The notes: generated by a model from the sequence alone, not told the origin. Positions 7,875-18,241 are shown, counted from the stretch's first letter. The stretch: DNA of 64,000 nucleotides from Shewanella woodyi ATCC 51908 (GCF_000019525.1 NC_010506.1:1302001-1366000), one strand, 5' to 3'. Translations and numbers: made by a program.

Positions 7875-9569
7875 ATGAAAATAGAAATAGTAGCTGTCTT
7901 TATCGCCTTAGTGACATTTGGGGCTAATGCTGCAGACAGAATAACAGGTAAACCTTTTGCGACTCGTTCTGAGGTCCTAGCCACCAATGGAATGGCTGCT
8001 ACCAGCCAGCCCCTTGCAACCCAAGTGGCTCTGGATATCCTTAAACAAGGTGGCAGTGCTGTTGATGCTGCTATCGCTGCCAATGCGATGTTGGGCCTGG
8101 TAGAACCGACGGGCTCTGGTATCGGTGGCGATCTATTCGCCATTGTATGGAGCGCTAAAGATAAGCGCCTTTATGGTATCAATGGCTCTGGAAAAAGCCC
8201 AAAAAGCTTAACTTTAGCTAAATTAAAACAGCTAAATTTAGACTATCTTCCTCCCTATGGGCCTTTGCCTGTTTCAGTTCCTGGTGCAGTGGATGCTTGG
8301 TTCGAACTTCATGATAAGTTTGGTAAGCTTAAAATGGCCAGCAACTTAGCCCCTGCAATCGATTATGCTCGCCAAGGCTTCCCTGTTTCAGAGCTTATCG
8401 CTTACTACTTAGCACGAAGCGCACCTAAATTATCTCAATATCCTGGTTTTAAAGAGACCTACATGCCTAGTGGCAAGATGCCAAAGAGTGGTGAGATCTT
8501 TAAAAATCCAGCGTTAGCGAATACCTATGAAAAAATTGCGTCAGGTGGGAGAGAGGCTTTTTATCAAGGGGTTATTGCTAAGAGCATTGTCAGATATATG
8601 AAAGATCAGGGCGGATACCTCTCCTATGAAGATTTAAGTGAGCATAAGAGTGAGTGGGTTGAGCCCGTTTCAGTGAACTACCGCGGCTATGATGTGTGGG
8701 AGCTTCCCCCCAATGGACAAGGTATTGCAGCATTACAGATTTTAAAAACCTTAGAGCCATTTAATCTCGAGCAAATGGGGCCGGGGAGCACTGAATATAT
8801 TCATCATTTTGTTGAGGCTAAAAAGTTGGCCTTTGCCGATAGAGCCAAGTTTTATGCTGATATGGACTTTAACGCTATCCCTGTGGCTGAGCTTATCTCT
8901 GAGGAGTATAACTACCAAAGGGCCAAGCTTATTGATGCAAACCAGGCTAAAAGAGTTGTTGATGCAGGCCATCCTGCATTAATGCATGGTGATACCGTGT
9001 ATCTGACTACCGCAGACCGCGAAGGAAATATGGTGTCGTTAATTCAAAGTAACTTTAGAGGGATGGGGTCGGGAATGACGCCGCCAGATTTAGGCTTTGT
9101 ATTGCAAGACCGTGGTCAGCTGTTTGATCTTAGCCCTGGACGTTTTAATAGCTACGCTCCAGGTAAGCGCCCATTTCATACCATTATTCCTGCTTTTGTT
9201 ACTAAAAATGGCAAGCCCTGGTTGAGTTTTGGCGTCATGGGTGGTGCCACTCAACCTCAGATGCATGCACAGATCTTGATTAACTTACTCGACTTTAAGA
9301 TGAACCTACAGGAAGCGGGAGATGCACCGAGAATTTTGCACTCTGGTTCATCTCAGCCCACAGGGGAGAAGATGTCTGATGGCGGATATATTAGTTTGGA
9401 GTCTGGTTTTTCTGTTCAGACGAGAAGAGAGTTAATCAAGAAAGGTCATAGTTTAAAAGATAACTTAGGTGGGTTTGGTGGTTATCAAGCAATAGCGGTT
9501 GATCCTGATACTGGCGTTTATCGGGGTGCTTCTGAAAGCCGCAAGGATGGACAAGCTTCGGGGTATTGA
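7875..9569 (+). CDS. ggt: gamma-glutamyltransferase family protein, periplasmic
   Basis: A 564-residue N-terminal nucleophile hydrolase precursor with a signal peptide ending at GANAAD. The family cleaves itself before a threonine that becomes the nucleophile; Thr374 in HGDTVYLT fits. The large subunit contains GSAVDAAIAANAMLGLVEP and GSGIGGDLFAI. The C-terminal part has PFHTIIPAFV and GVMGGATQPQMHAQI. Compared with E. coli GGT, the segment after the nucleophile (LQDRGQLFDLSPG) lacks the usual Asp-Asp pair and the lid loop is missing, as in divergent GGT-like acylases. Activity on gamma-glutamyl compounds such as glutathione is therefore likely but not certain. Confidence 0.85.
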   Translation: MKIEIVAVFIALVTFGANAADRITGKPFATRSEVLATNGMAATSQPLATQVALDILKQGGSAVDAAIAANAMLGLVEPTGSGIGGDLFAIVWSAKDKRLYGINGSGKSPKSLTLAKLKQLNLDYLPPYGPLPVSVPGAVDAWFELHDKFGKLKMASNLAPAIDYARQGFPVSELIAYYLARSAPKLSQYPGFKETYMPSGKMPKSGEIFKNPALANTYEKIASGGREAFYQGVIAKSIVRYMKDQGGYLSYEDLSEHKSEWVEPVSVNYRGYDVWELPPNGQGIAALQILKTLEPFNLEQMGPGSTEYIHHFVEAKKLAFADRAKFYADMDFNAIPVAELISEEYNYQRAKLIDANQAKRVVDAGHPALMHGDTVYLTTADREGNMVSLIQSNFRGMGSGMTPPDLGFVLQDRGQLFDLSPGRFNSYAPGKRPFHTIIPAFVTKNGKPWLSFGVMGGATQPQMHAQILINLLDFKMNLQEAGDAPRILHSGSSQPTGEKMSDGGYISLESGFSVQTRRELIKKGHSLKDNLGGFGGYQAIAVDPDTGVYRGASESRKDGQASGY

Positions 9570-9729
9570 ACTCTCAAATCTTAGAGTTAGGTGTTAATAT
9601 AGTTAAAATGTATGCTAGTTTGTTGGTGGGTAGTAATCCTATTAAATGTGCGTTAGTTAATATCATTAATAGCTAAAATTGTAGATAATGCTGCCGATAA
9701 TAAATTAGTGCTAAAGGGTGATTAAAGAG

Positions 9730-10665
9730 ATGGATAACCAGGTTATGCCTCGTGAACAGTTGGGTGTTTGTGCTGAAGGTAATTTGCACAGCGTGTATTT
9801 GATGTTTAATGCTAATGATGGCGTCGAATCTCAGTTACGACCTTGTTTAGCTAACGTAGCTCAGTATGTCTATGAGCTTAGTGATCAATATGCTGATAGC
9901 GCATTCAATGGCTTTGTTGCTATCGGTGCTAACTATTGGGATAGCTTATATCCATCAGCCCGCCCAGCGCAGTTGAAGCCGTTTCCTGCGATGAATGCAG
10001 ATAATCGTGATGCGCCAGCACTTGAGTATGATCTTTTTGTGCATATTCGTTGTGACCGTTTCGATATTCTACACCTGGTTGCTAATGAAGTGTGCCAAAT
10101 GCTTGAGGGGCTCGTTGAGCTTGTTGATGAAGAGCGTGGCTTCCGCTTCATGGATAATCGCGATCTCACAGGTTTTGTCGATGGCACTGAAAATCCGAAA
10201 GGGCGTAATCGCCAAGAGGTTGCATTAGTAGGTAGTGAAGATGAGGCTTTCAAAGCTGGCAGTTATATTCATGTACAGAAATATGCACATAATTTAAGTA
10301 AGTGGCATAGGCTCCCGCAAAAGAAGCAGGAGGATATCATTGGCCGTACAAAGCAGGACAATATTGAGTACGCATCTGCCGACAAACCGTTAACAAGCCA
10401 CATTAAGCGAGTTAATCTCAAAGACGAGCAGGGTAATTCGATGGAGATCTTGAGACAAAGTATGCCTTATGGTTCGGTTAAAGAGCAGGGGCTTATGTTT
10501 ATCTCAAACTGTGGGAACTCAGTTAACTTTGAAAAGATGCTTGAAAGTATGGTTCAGGGAGATGGGCATGGGCACCATGATCACTTACTTCACTTTACCC
10601 AAGCATTAACAGGTTCCTCTTTCTTTGCTCCTTCACTGGATTTTATGGAAAAAGCTGCGGATTAA
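9730..10665 (+). CDS. DyP-type heme peroxidase
   Basis: A 311-residue dye-decolorizing peroxidase of the bacterial YfeX/TyrA-like (class B) type, heme-dependent and using hydrogen peroxide. The GxxDG motif is present as GFVDGTENP, with the distal Asp, and the proximal heme histidine is probably in LSKWHRLP. There is no signal peptide, so it is cytoplasmic or carried by a partner. ATG 9730 is chosen over GTG 9718 because AAGGGTG lies at a proper distance. The C-terminus has a His-rich stretch (GDGHGHHDH). It is a single-gene unit ending in a strong bidirectional terminator shared with argR. Confidence 0.9.
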   Translation: MDNQVMPREQLGVCAEGNLHSVYLMFNANDGVESQLRPCLANVAQYVYELSDQYADSAFNGFVAIGANYWDSLYPSARPAQLKPFPAMNADNRDAPALEYDLFVHIRCDRFDILHLVANEVCQMLEGLVELVDEERGFRFMDNRDLTGFVDGTENPKGRNRQEVALVGSEDEAFKAGSYIHVQKYAHNLSKWHRLPQKKQEDIIGRTKQDNIEYASADKPLTSHIKRVNLKDEQGNSMEILRQSMPYGSVKEQGLMFISNCGNSVNFEKMLESMVQGDGHGHHDHLLHFTQALTGSSFFAPSLDFMEKAAD

Positions 10666-10681
10666 TCCTTTATAGCTACCA

Positions 10682-10714
10682 TAAAAAAACGCACCTTAAA
10701 GGTGCGTTTTTTTA
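10682..10714. terminator. bidirectional terminator between DyP gene and argR
   Basis: CGCACCTT-A-AAGGTGCG flanked by an A-run on the left and a T-run on the right, so it can stop transcription from both convergent genes. Confidence 0.9.
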
Positions 10715-10737
10715 TGGTATATACTCTACCTTGCTAA

Positions 10738-11208
10738 TTAATTAGTAAAATTAAATAGTGATTTGACAGTAATTAATGTTTTGTCGATCTCTTGGATATT
10801 TGATGGCGTAATAAAGATGGTATCGTCGCCAGCAATAGTGCCCAGTATTCCTTCGGGCTTGCCTATCGAATCAAGCAAACGAGCAATAAGCTGTGCAGCA
10901 CCAGGGCTGGTTCTTACAACTATCATCGCTTGGTTATGATCAACATCTAATACTAAGTTTTTCAGCGGGCTACCAGCGGTAGGCACGCCTAGTTCAGCTG
11001 GAAGACAGTACACCATCTCTTGCTTGGCGTTACGTGTACGAACAGCGCCAAACTTACTTAGCATTCTAGATACTTTGGATTGGTTGATATTGTTATAGCC
11101 TTCAGCTTGAAGCGCGATAACAATTTCACTTTGGGAGCCAAATCGCTCCTCTTTTAAAATTGCTTTAAAGGTCTTAACGAGTTCGTCTTGAGTTTTTGCT
11201 GCCTGCAT
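10738..11208 (-). CDS. argR: arginine repressor
   Basis: A 156-residue transcription factor, the same length as E. coli ArgR. The N-terminal winged helix (residues 5-75) includes [18 protein letters not shown] and [17 protein letters not shown], which read the ARG box. The C-terminal domain (80-156) carries the [11 protein letters not shown] motif for arginine binding and hexamer formation. It represses arginine biosynthesis when arginine is abundant. It is divergent from mdh with a shared 336-base region, the usual Shewanella and Vibrio arrangement. Confidence 0.95.
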   Translation of the reverse strand: MQAAKTQDELVKTFKAILKEERFGSQSEIVIALQAEGYNNINQSKVSRMLSKFGAVRTRNAKQEMVYCLPAELGVPTAGSPLKNLVLDVDHNQAMIVVRTSPGAAQLIARLLDSIGKPEGILGTIAGDDTIFITPSNIQEIDKTLITVKSLFNFTN

Positions 11209-11544
11209 AATTTTATTATTCTATATTCAAAAAACTGAGGTATTTTGAATATATTAGTCGATTTTGTCAACAAATACCCGACTTTAATGAATAAGAATGC
11301 AATTTTGTACAGCAAGGAGGCCTAAAGATCAGCCTAAGTTATATTAGTAATGGCGATATTACGCTGAAAAAGTCACTTCAAGCTTGAAATATGACGTTCT
11401 TAGACTATTTATTAATCATAATGACCATAAAAGCCTAACCACGACTAAGGGATAATTGAAATCTCTTTGTGATTCCAGTAATGTTGCCGACATCTTGAAT
11501 GTAGACCTACATCACAAAACACCTAAGAAAAGACGGAGATAACT
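11209..11544. other. divergent argR-mdh control region
   Basis: No gene is seen in these 336 bases. It holds an 11-base inverted repeat at 11222-11253 near argR, and a small palindrome ATGTAG-AC-CTACAT at 11499-11512 just ahead of mdh. TTTGTGATT near 11466 resembles half a CRP site. No complete CRP or ArcA site could be assigned by eye. Confidence 0.5.
11222..11253. promoter_or_regulatory. possible ArgR autoregulatory site (inverted repeat)
   Basis: TATATTCAAAA (11222-11232) is exactly inverted as TTTTGAATATA (11243-11253). The AT-rich GAAT/ATTC cores are those of ARG boxes, and the site lies 14 bases ahead of argR. The 10-base gap is larger than in a single 18-base ARG box, so it may be two half-sites or something else. 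Confidence 0.35.
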
Positions 11545-12480
11545 ATGAAAGTTGCTGTACTTGGTGCCGCAGGTGGTATTGGACAAGCTCTTGCCCTACT
11601 ACTTAAAACACAATTGCCTGCCGATTCTAAACTATCACTATATGATATTGCTCCTGTAACACCTGGTGTTGCCGTTGACCTTAGTCATATCCCGACAGCT
11701 GTAGAAGTTAAAGGTTTTGCAGGCCAAGATCCTTCGCCTGCACTTGAAGGTGCTGATGTTGTTCTTATCTCAGCGGGTGTTGCTCGTAAGCCTGGAATGG
11801 ATCGCTCAGATCTATTTAACATCAACGCAGGTATCGTTAGAAACCTAGTTGAAAAATGTGCTGCAACTTGCCCTAAAGCACTTATCGGTATTATCACTAA
11901 CCCAGTAAACACAACAGTTGCTATTGCTGCTGAAGTGTTGAAAGCGGCAGGTGTATACGATAAAAATCGTTTATTTGGTGTGACAACTTTAGATGTGATC
12001 CGCTCTGAAACTTTTGTTGCTGAAGCAAAAGGTCTTAACGTTGCCGATGTGAATGTCAATGTTATTGGTGGTCACAGTGGTGTGACGATTCTTCCACTTC
12101 TTTCTCAAATTGAAGGCGTGAGCTTTAGTGATGAAGAGGTTGCTGCATTAACAACTCGTATCCAAAATGCTGGTACTGAAGTTGTTGAAGCTAAAGCTGG
12201 CGGCGGCAGTGCAACACTTTCAATGGGTCAAGCGGCTTGTCGTTTTGGTCTGTCACTTGTACGTGGTCTTCAAGGCGAAGCCAACGTTGTTGAGTGTGCT
12301 TATGTCGATGGTGGCAGTGAGCATGCAGAGTTCTTCGCACAACCAATACTACTTGGTAAAAATGGCGTAGAGAAAGTACTAGCCTATGGTGATGTGAGTG
12401 AGTTTGAAGCAAACGCACGCGATGCCATGTTAGATACACTTAATGCTGACATCAAACTAGGTGTTGAGTTCGTTAAGTAA
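11545..12480 (+). CDS. mdh: malate dehydrogenase (NAD)
   Basis: A 311-residue cytoplasmic enzyme of the citric acid cycle that interconverts malate and oxaloacetate with NAD. The NAD-binding glycines are in GAAGGIGQ at residues 7-14. The catalytic His is in [10 protein letters not shown] around residue 177, with the partner Asp in [10 protein letters not shown], and the substrate arginines lie in [12 protein letters not shown]. Length matches E. coli Mdh (312). The start follows GGAG with good spacing. It is a single-gene unit with its own terminator, divergent from argR. Confidence 0.97.
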   Translation: MKVAVLGAAGGIGQALALLLKTQLPADSKLSLYDIAPVTPGVAVDLSHIPTAVEVKGFAGQDPSPALEGADVVLISAGVARKPGMDRSDLFNINAGIVRNLVEKCAATCPKALIGIITNPVNTTVAIAAEVLKAAGVYDKNRLFGVTTLDVIRSETFVAEAKGLNVADVNVNVIGGHSGVTILPLLSQIEGVSFSDEEVAALTTRIQNAGTEVVEAKAGGGSATLSMGQAACRFGLSLVRGLQGEANVVECAYVDGGSEHAEFFAQPILLGKNGVEKVLAYGDVSEFEANARDAMLDTLNADIKLGVEFVK

Positions 12481-12507
12481 TGATTGTCTGAATACATCAG
12501 ATAATAA

Positions 12508-12533
12508 AAAAGGAGCCTAACGGCTCCTTTTTT
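12508..12533 (+). terminator. mdh terminator
   Basis: AAAGGAGCC-TAAC-GGCTCCTTT followed by a run of T, 30 bases after the mdh stop codon. Confidence 0.9.
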
Positions 12534-12669
12534 GTACATGGATGTATTTATCCCCGATCGCAGGGATAGCGATTGAGGGGGTTGTACATGGATGTACTTA
12601 TCCCAGATCGCAGGGATAGCGATTGAAGGGGTTTGTACATGGATGTACTTATCCCAGATCGCAGGGATT
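12533..12669. repeat. 2.7 tandem copies of a 50-51 base palindromic repeat
   Basis: Units start at about 12533, 12583 and 12634. Each holds two dyads, GTACAT-GG-ATGTAC and ATCCC-N8-GGGAT; the first copy has one mismatch in the first dyad. The copies differ at only a few positions. The array sits between the convergent mdh and ispB genes. No reading frame looks genuine, and the absence of unique spacers rules out a CRISPR. Confidence 0.85.
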
Positions 12670-12691
12670 AGTTTTGGCAACCTATATTTAA

Positions 12692-13663
12692 TTAATGGTT
12701 ACGAGCTACCGCTATTTTAGCCAGTGAAATTAAAGCTTGCTTATAGTCACTCTCTGGAAGGATAGAAAGTGCGCCTATGGCCTTTTCAGCTTCCTCCTGA
12801 GCACGTTTATAGGTGTATTCAAGCGCGCCACAGTTATCAAGTGCTGCTAAAATGGGGTCGATACTGTCTGTACCATCACCTTTCTCAATTGCTGTGCGAA
12901 TAAGCGTCTGTTCTGTTTCTGAGCCGTGGGCGATAGCATAGATAAGTGGAAGAGTGGGTTTCCCCTCAGCAAGATCATCACCTATGTTTTTACCTAGCTC
13001 TTCAGTATCAGCAGTATAATCAAGTAGATCATCTGTTAATTGGAAAGCGGTGCCTAAGTATTTACCATAGTCAGCTAAAGCGACCTGTATCTCTTTAGGG
13101 CTGTCAGCTAACACACCTGCTAAACGGGTTGCAGCTTCGAAAAGCTTGGCCGTTTTACAGTAGATGACGCGCATGTAGCTCTCTTCGGTAGTATTTGGGT
13201 CGTTGCAGTTCATTAACTGCAGTACTTCACCTTCGGCGAGCACATTGGTTGCATCGGCAAGCACTTCAAGCACCTCCATGCTACCCAGTTCAGTCATCAT
13301 CTGGAATGAGCGGGTATAGAGGAAATCTCCGACTAGTACGCTGGCACTGTTACCAAAAAGGGCATTAGCAGTTTCTCTTCCGCGGCGTAACATAGACTCA
13401 TCAACAACATCATCATGAAGCAGTGAAGCTGTGTGGATAAATTCAATAATGGCGGCAAGCTTCAGGTGAGCTTCACCATTATAGTCAACTGCACGTGCAG
13501 CTAAGATAGAGAGTAGGGGGCGCATACGTTTGCCGCCGCCGTTAATAATGTAGAAGCCTAACTGATTTATCAGGGCTACATCAGATTCTAGTTGTTTGTA
13601 TATTAGCTTGTTGACGTTTTGCATGTCGTTGTCGGCTAACTGACGAATAGCGTTCAAATCCAT
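12692..13663 (-). CDS. ispB: octaprenyl diphosphate synthase
   Basis: A 323-residue trans-prenyltransferase that extends farnesyl diphosphate with isopentenyl diphosphate to make the side chain of ubiquinone and menaquinone. Both Asp-rich motifs are visible: LLHDDVVDE around residue 85 and QLTDDLLDY around residue 210. GGGKRMRPLLSILAA is the conserved substrate-binding block. Length and motifs match E. coli IspB. It is divergent from rplU, as in E. coli. Chain length cannot be read safely from sequence, so the octaprenyl name follows synteny. Confidence 0.93.
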   Translation of the reverse strand: MDLNAIRQLADNDMQNVNKLIYKQLESDVALINQLGFYIINGGGKRMRPLLSILAARAVDYNGEAHLKLAAIIEFIHTASLLHDDVVDESMLRRGRETANALFGNSASVLVGDFLYTRSFQMMTELGSMEVLEVLADATNVLAEGEVLQLMNCNDPNTTEESYMRVIYCKTAKLFEAATRLAGVLADSPKEIQVALADYGKYLGTAFQLTDDLLDYTADTEELGKNIGDDLAEGKPTLPLIYAIAHGSETEQTLIRTAIEKGDGTDSIDPILAALDNCGALEYTYKRAQEEAEKAIGALSILPESDYKQALISLAKIAVARNH

Positions 13664-13825
13664 ATATAGGCTCTGGTTGGTGGGGAGTAATAGATATTAG
13701 ACACCCCATTTATGGCTTAAATGTTATAATGAATGGGATTCTACCTAAAAATATACTCTAAGGCATCATAAGAAGCCGATACTGGGAGTAATTCCGTTCT
13801 TTTTTTATTCTTATTGAATTAGGGC

Positions 13826-13854
13826 TTGTCAGCTTGGTGTTCTTAGCGTAAACT
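13826..13854 (+). promoter_or_regulatory. sigma-70 promoter for rplU-rpmA
   Basis: TTGTCA, a 17-base spacer, then TAAACT, ending 83 bases before the rplU start. Spacing is ideal for the housekeeping sigma factor. The call is by eye. Confidence 0.55.
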
Positions 13855-13937
13855 CCGCGACCATTGTCATTAAAGCTTTTATACACCCCTGCCTCAGAGT
13901 TGAGCCGGCGTGTTAGAAATATCGGAGTGAAATAGCT

Positions 13938-14249
13938 ATGTACGCTGTTTTTCAAAGTGGTGGTAAGCAACATCGTGTTGCCGAAGGCCATACTGTTCGT
14001 TTAGAGAAATTAGAAGTCGCTACAGGCGAAACTGTTGAATTTGACCAAGTTCTTTTGGTTGCAGACGGTGAGACTGTACATGTTGGTGCACCTTTAGTTG
14101 AAGGTGGTAAGGTTGTTGCTGAAGTTGTTAGCCACGGCCGTGACGAGAAGGTAACTATTGTTAAGTTCCGTCGTCGTAAGCACCACGACAAGAAAATGGG
14201 CCACCGTCAGTGGTTCACCGAAGTTAAAATTACAGCTATCAACGCTTAA
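13938..14249 (+). CDS. rplU: 50S ribosomal protein L21
   Basis: A 103-residue ribosomal protein, the same length as in E. coli. [17 protein letters not shown] is the standard L21 opening, and [20 protein letters not shown] is the conserved 23S-rRNA-binding basic block, followed by the usual WFTEVKI. It binds 23S rRNA in the large subunit. GGAG precedes the ATG. It forms an operon with rpmA 16 bases downstream, followed by a terminator and then obgE, a classic order. Confidence 0.98.
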   Translation: MYAVFQSGGKQHRVAEGHTVRLEKLEVATGETVEFDQVLLVADGETVHVGAPLVEGGKVVAEVVSHGRDEKVTIVKFRRRKHHDKKMGHRQWFTEVKITAINA

Positions 14250-14262
14250 TTAGGAGATATAA

Positions 14263-14520
<258 letters not shown>

Positions 14521-14548
14521 TCTTTAGCTAACGCTAAGATTGCTTATT

Positions 14549-14578
14549 AAAGCCCCGCCTTTGGTGGGGCTTTATTGT
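14549..14578 (+). terminator. terminator after rpmA
   Basis: AAAGCCCCGCC-TTT-GGTGGGGCTTT with one G-T pair, followed by ATTGTTT. It separates the ribosomal protein genes from obgE. Confidence 0.85.
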
Positions 14579-14623
14579 TTATGGTAAAAATTTTTTGGCT
14601 ACATGAATCACAAAGAAGTATAA

Positions 14624-15823
<1,200 letters not shown>

Positions 15824-15873
15824 GAAACGTCAGTCTTTTCCAGTATTATTGAGATATTTTTTTTGAGACTAGT

Positions 15874-16635
15874 GTGTACGCCGATACTCAAAATGATATA
15901 ACTCGGCAAGTTGTCCGAGTGGCTCAACTCCTGTTGGCCTATGGCGCTGAATCAGAGCTTGTCGAAGAGATAAGTCAGCGCCTTGGTCATGCTTTAGGCA
16001 TAGCCAGCGTAGAGATCTCCATCTCCTCAAACTCCCTTGTGTTAACTAGCTTGGTTCATGGTCGCTGTATTACCACGACACGCAGAACCCGTGAACATGG
16101 CATTAATATGACCATTATCTGTGAGTTGCAGCGGATCTGCTTACTCACTGAGAAGGGCTTATATGGCATTAATGAGGTGAGAAAGCGGGTCTCTCGAATT
16201 GAACCAAGAACTTACCCTAAGCGATATTTAGTGCCCATGATAGGGCTATCATGTGCCAGTTTTTGTCATCTGTTTGGTGGCGACCTTGCTGCTTGCATGA
16301 TCACTTTTTTGGCTTCCTCCATTGGCATGTTTGTACGGTTATCAATTGCTAAGCATCACTTTAACCTACTGCTTAATTTTGCAGTGACCGCTTTTGTGAC
16401 TAGCATGATTGCGCAAGTTGGTTATCAGTTTTCACTGACTGAGACTCCTAAATTACCCATGGCTGCAAGTGTTCTAATGTTAGTGCCAGGCTTTCCGATG
16501 ATTAACTCTATTTCAGATATGGTGAAAGGGCATCTAAATGTCGGGATCTCCCGCTGGGGACATGCGACGCTACTAACAGTCTCTTCCGTTATCGGGATTA
16601 CCGTCGCGATGCAATTGGGCGGGCTATTTTTATGA
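15874..16635 (+). CDS. YjjP/ThrE-type exporter subunit, large
   Basis: A 253-residue inner-membrane protein. Residues 1-115 form the soluble domain of the ThrE N-terminal family (LLLAYGAESELVEEISQRLG, ISISSNSLVLTS), followed by about four or five membrane helices containing VPGFPMINSISDMVKGH, a conserved block. The family includes E. coli YjjP, which with YjjB exports succinate, and Corynebacterium ThrE, which exports threonine. The substrate here is unknown. The start is a GTG with no obvious ribosome site, so the 5' end is uncertain. It overlaps the small subunit gene by 4 bases. Confidence 0.82.
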   Translation: MYADTQNDITRQVVRVAQLLLAYGAESELVEEISQRLGHALGIASVEISISSNSLVLTSLVHGRCITTTRRTREHGINMTIICELQRICLLTEKGLYGINEVRKRVSRIEPRTYPKRYLVPMIGLSCASFCHLFGGDLAACMITFLASSIGMFVRLSIAKHHFNLLLNFAVTAFVTSMIAQVGYQFSLTETPKLPMAASVLMLVPGFPMINSISDMVKGHLNVGISRWGHATLLTVSSVIGITVAMQLGGLFL

Positions 16636-17102
16636 TAGAGCTGTTATTAAAGCTGCTCAATGACGCCATCTTTTCAGCTATTCCTGCTGTCGGCTTTGCG
16701 ATGGTATTTAATGTTCCTAAGCGATTTTTACCTTACTGTGCAGTGGCTGGTGCCTTAGGTCATAGTTGTCGTACCTTGTTGTTACACGTTAACTTACCCA
16801 TAGAGTGGGCAACTTTTGTCGCTGCCGCCTTGGTTGGGTTGGTGACTATTGGTTTTGCTAAGCGTCATTTAGCACCGCCTTTAATGTATGCCGTTGCTGC
16901 AATTATTCCCATGATCCCAGGAACGTATGCATTTAATACTGTCATAGCTTTGGTTCAGCTGACGGCTCAGTCAGAGATAAGTCCTGAACTCACCTCTGCA
17001 GTTATTAGTAACGGCTTAAAAACGGTATTTATATTAGGCGCGTTATCTGTGGGGCTGGCGATGCCGAGTCTGCTCTATTTTAGAACTCGACCCGTAATAT
17101 AA
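16632..17102 (+). CDS. YjjB-type exporter subunit, small
   Basis: A 156-residue membrane protein with about four helices, of the ThrE C-terminal (DUF3815) family. VPKRFLPYCAVAGALGHSCR and the IIPMIPGTYAFNTV block mirror the VPGFPMINS motif of its partner. Its ATG overlaps the TGA of the preceding gene (ATGA), so translation is coupled and the two proteins should form one exporter, as YjjP and YjjB do in E. coli. Confidence 0.82.
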   Translation: MIELLLKLLNDAIFSAIPAVGFAMVFNVPKRFLPYCAVAGALGHSCRTLLLHVNLPIEWATFVAAALVGLVTIGFAKRHLAPPLMYAVAAIIPMIPGTYAFNTVIALVQLTAQSEISPELTSAVISNGLKTVFILGALSVGLAMPSLLYFRTRPVI

Positions 17103-17161
17103 CCTCTACAAATTAATTGTCTTACTCTCAACTAAATCAATAAGAAACTCTTGGAGATAGT

Positions 17162-17644
17162 ATGAAAATTGCCTTGATTGCAGCGATGGCTAACAATCGC
17201 GTTATAGGAAAAGATAACCAGATGCCTTGGCACCTTCCTGAGGATCTTCGTCATTTTAAAGCGATGACCTTAGGCAAGCCTATTGTCATGGGACGTAAGA
17301 CATTCGATTCAATTGGTCGACCACTACCTGGACGTCATAATATTGTTATTAGCCGTCAAGAGGGGCTAAAGATTGAAGGAGTAACATGTGTCAGCTCCTT
17401 CGATGCTGCTGTAAGCGCTGCTGGTGATATTGAAGAGTTAGTTGTAATAGGTGGTGGACAGCTCTATAGCGCTACGTTAGCGCTGGCGGATAAGTTATAC
17501 CTCACTGAAATCAACTTAGATGTCGACGGGGATACCCATTTTCCGAGCTGGGATGACGGAAGCTGGCTGTTACTTGATGAAGAAGTTGGCGTAAATGATA
17601 AAGGTTTGGAATATCGCTTTATCAATTTGGTGAAAAAATGTTAA
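17162..17644 (+). CDS. folA: dihydrofolate reductase
   Basis: A 160-residue cytoplasmic enzyme that reduces dihydrofolate to tetrahydrofolate with NADPH, the target of trimethoprim. E. coli FolA is 159 residues. Visible landmarks are IAAMANNRVIGKDNQMPWHLPEDL with the catalytic acidic residue (Asp or Glu, here in PEDL) at about position 27, the NADPH-binding VMGRKTFDSIGRPLPGR, and VIGGGQLYS. The ATG follows GGAG. It stands between the exporter pair and a DUF3718 gene. Confidence 0.96.
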   Translation: MKIALIAAMANNRVIGKDNQMPWHLPEDLRHFKAMTLGKPIVMGRKTFDSIGRPLPGRHNIVISRQEGLKIEGVTCVSSFDAAVSAAGDIEELVVIGGGQLYSATLALADKLYLTEINLDVDGDTHFPSWDDGSWLLLDEEVGVNDKGLEYRFINLVKKC

Positions 17645-17745
17645 ATTAAAGTGCTTGCTACATTCCCTGATAGCAAGTGCGGACATCGCCCTACCGGTAC
17701 TCCGCTTAAAAACATAATAATTAATAAATATTAAAGGAGTACCTG

Positions 17746-18132
17746 ATGCGCCTGTTGCCTATATCGATAGCTGCTATTATTGCAGCCTCAAGCTATACGC
17801 TTCCTGCCCATGCCAACAATCAGCTAGCTGCAAATATCTGTAACTATGTTCAGGCTGATGATAAAAATAGACTGCGGAAAAAACTAAAAGAGAACCGCGT
17901 CAAACTACGTAATATCTATTCAAGTATCTCATGTAATGGCGATAGCTTACTTCGCACTGCATTTAAAAGTGGCTCAGATAAAGTGGGGACCTTTGTGGCT
18001 AAACGCCTTTCAGTCTCAGAACTACAAGCTGCTGAAGCCGATGGTACTAGTATTTCAGCTTGGGCTGATGCTAATGGCCATGGTGCTAGTGCTATTAACT
18101 CCGCGATTAAAAATCGTATCTCTGGCGGATAA
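17746..18132 (+). CDS. DUF3718-like periplasmic protein
   Basis: A 128-residue protein with a signal peptide (cleavage near LPAHANN), so exported. The mature part is basic in the middle (KNRLRKKLKENRVKLRNIYSSI), with two cysteines (ANICNYV and SISCNGDSLL) that may form a disulfide. The pattern fits the DUF3718 family found in Shewanella and relatives, function unknown. The ATG follows AAAGGAG. A terminator follows closely, so it is a single-gene unit. Confidence 0.65.
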   Translation: MRLLPISIAAIIAASSYTLPAHANNQLAANICNYVQADDKNRLRKKLKENRVKLRNIYSSISCNGDSLLRTAFKSGSDKVGTFVAKRLSVSELQAAEADGTSISAWADANGHGASAINSAIKNRISGG

Positions 18133-18165
18133 TTAAGTATCTAAGCATCGATTGATATTAAGCGT

Positions 18166-18201
18166 AAAAAAATACCGGACATCTGTCCGGTATTTTTTTA
18201 T
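18166..18201 (+). terminator. terminator after DUF3718 gene
   Basis: AATACCGGAC-ATCT-GTCCGGTATT flanked by an A-run and a T-run, so it may also serve the convergent chemoreceptor gene. Confidence 0.9.
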
Positions 18202-18223
18202 GTCTTTAGCGGTAGATAAAATT

Positions 18224-18241
18224 TATACCAATCGGTATAAA
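18224..18241. repeat. TTATACC-AATC-GGTATAA palindrome
   Basis: A short palindrome with 7-base arms that shares ATACCAATCGGTAT with the element at 1443-1468. Both copies are followed by a CTCTCTT-rich segment. It lies between the terminator and the end of the chemoreceptor gene. Confidence 0.5.

Noticed and set aside
7588..8143. Open frames in and next to the MITE-like element on both strands
   Set aside because: They are explained by the repeat element and the start of the GGT gene; no ribosome site or recognisable family.
11685..12059. Minus-strand frame inside mdh
   Set aside because: Antisense shadow of a highly conserved gene.
12533..12669. Three repeats considered as a CRISPR array
   Set aside because: Copies are directly adjacent with no unique spacers, and no cas genes are nearby.
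12384..12680. Minus-strand frame with repeated peptides over the mdh 3' end
   Set aside because: Repetition reflects the 50-base DNA repeats and the frame runs through the mdh coding region and terminator.
13758..13991. Minus-strand frame over the rplU promoter
   Set aside because: Overlaps the L21 start and promoter; no family resemblance.
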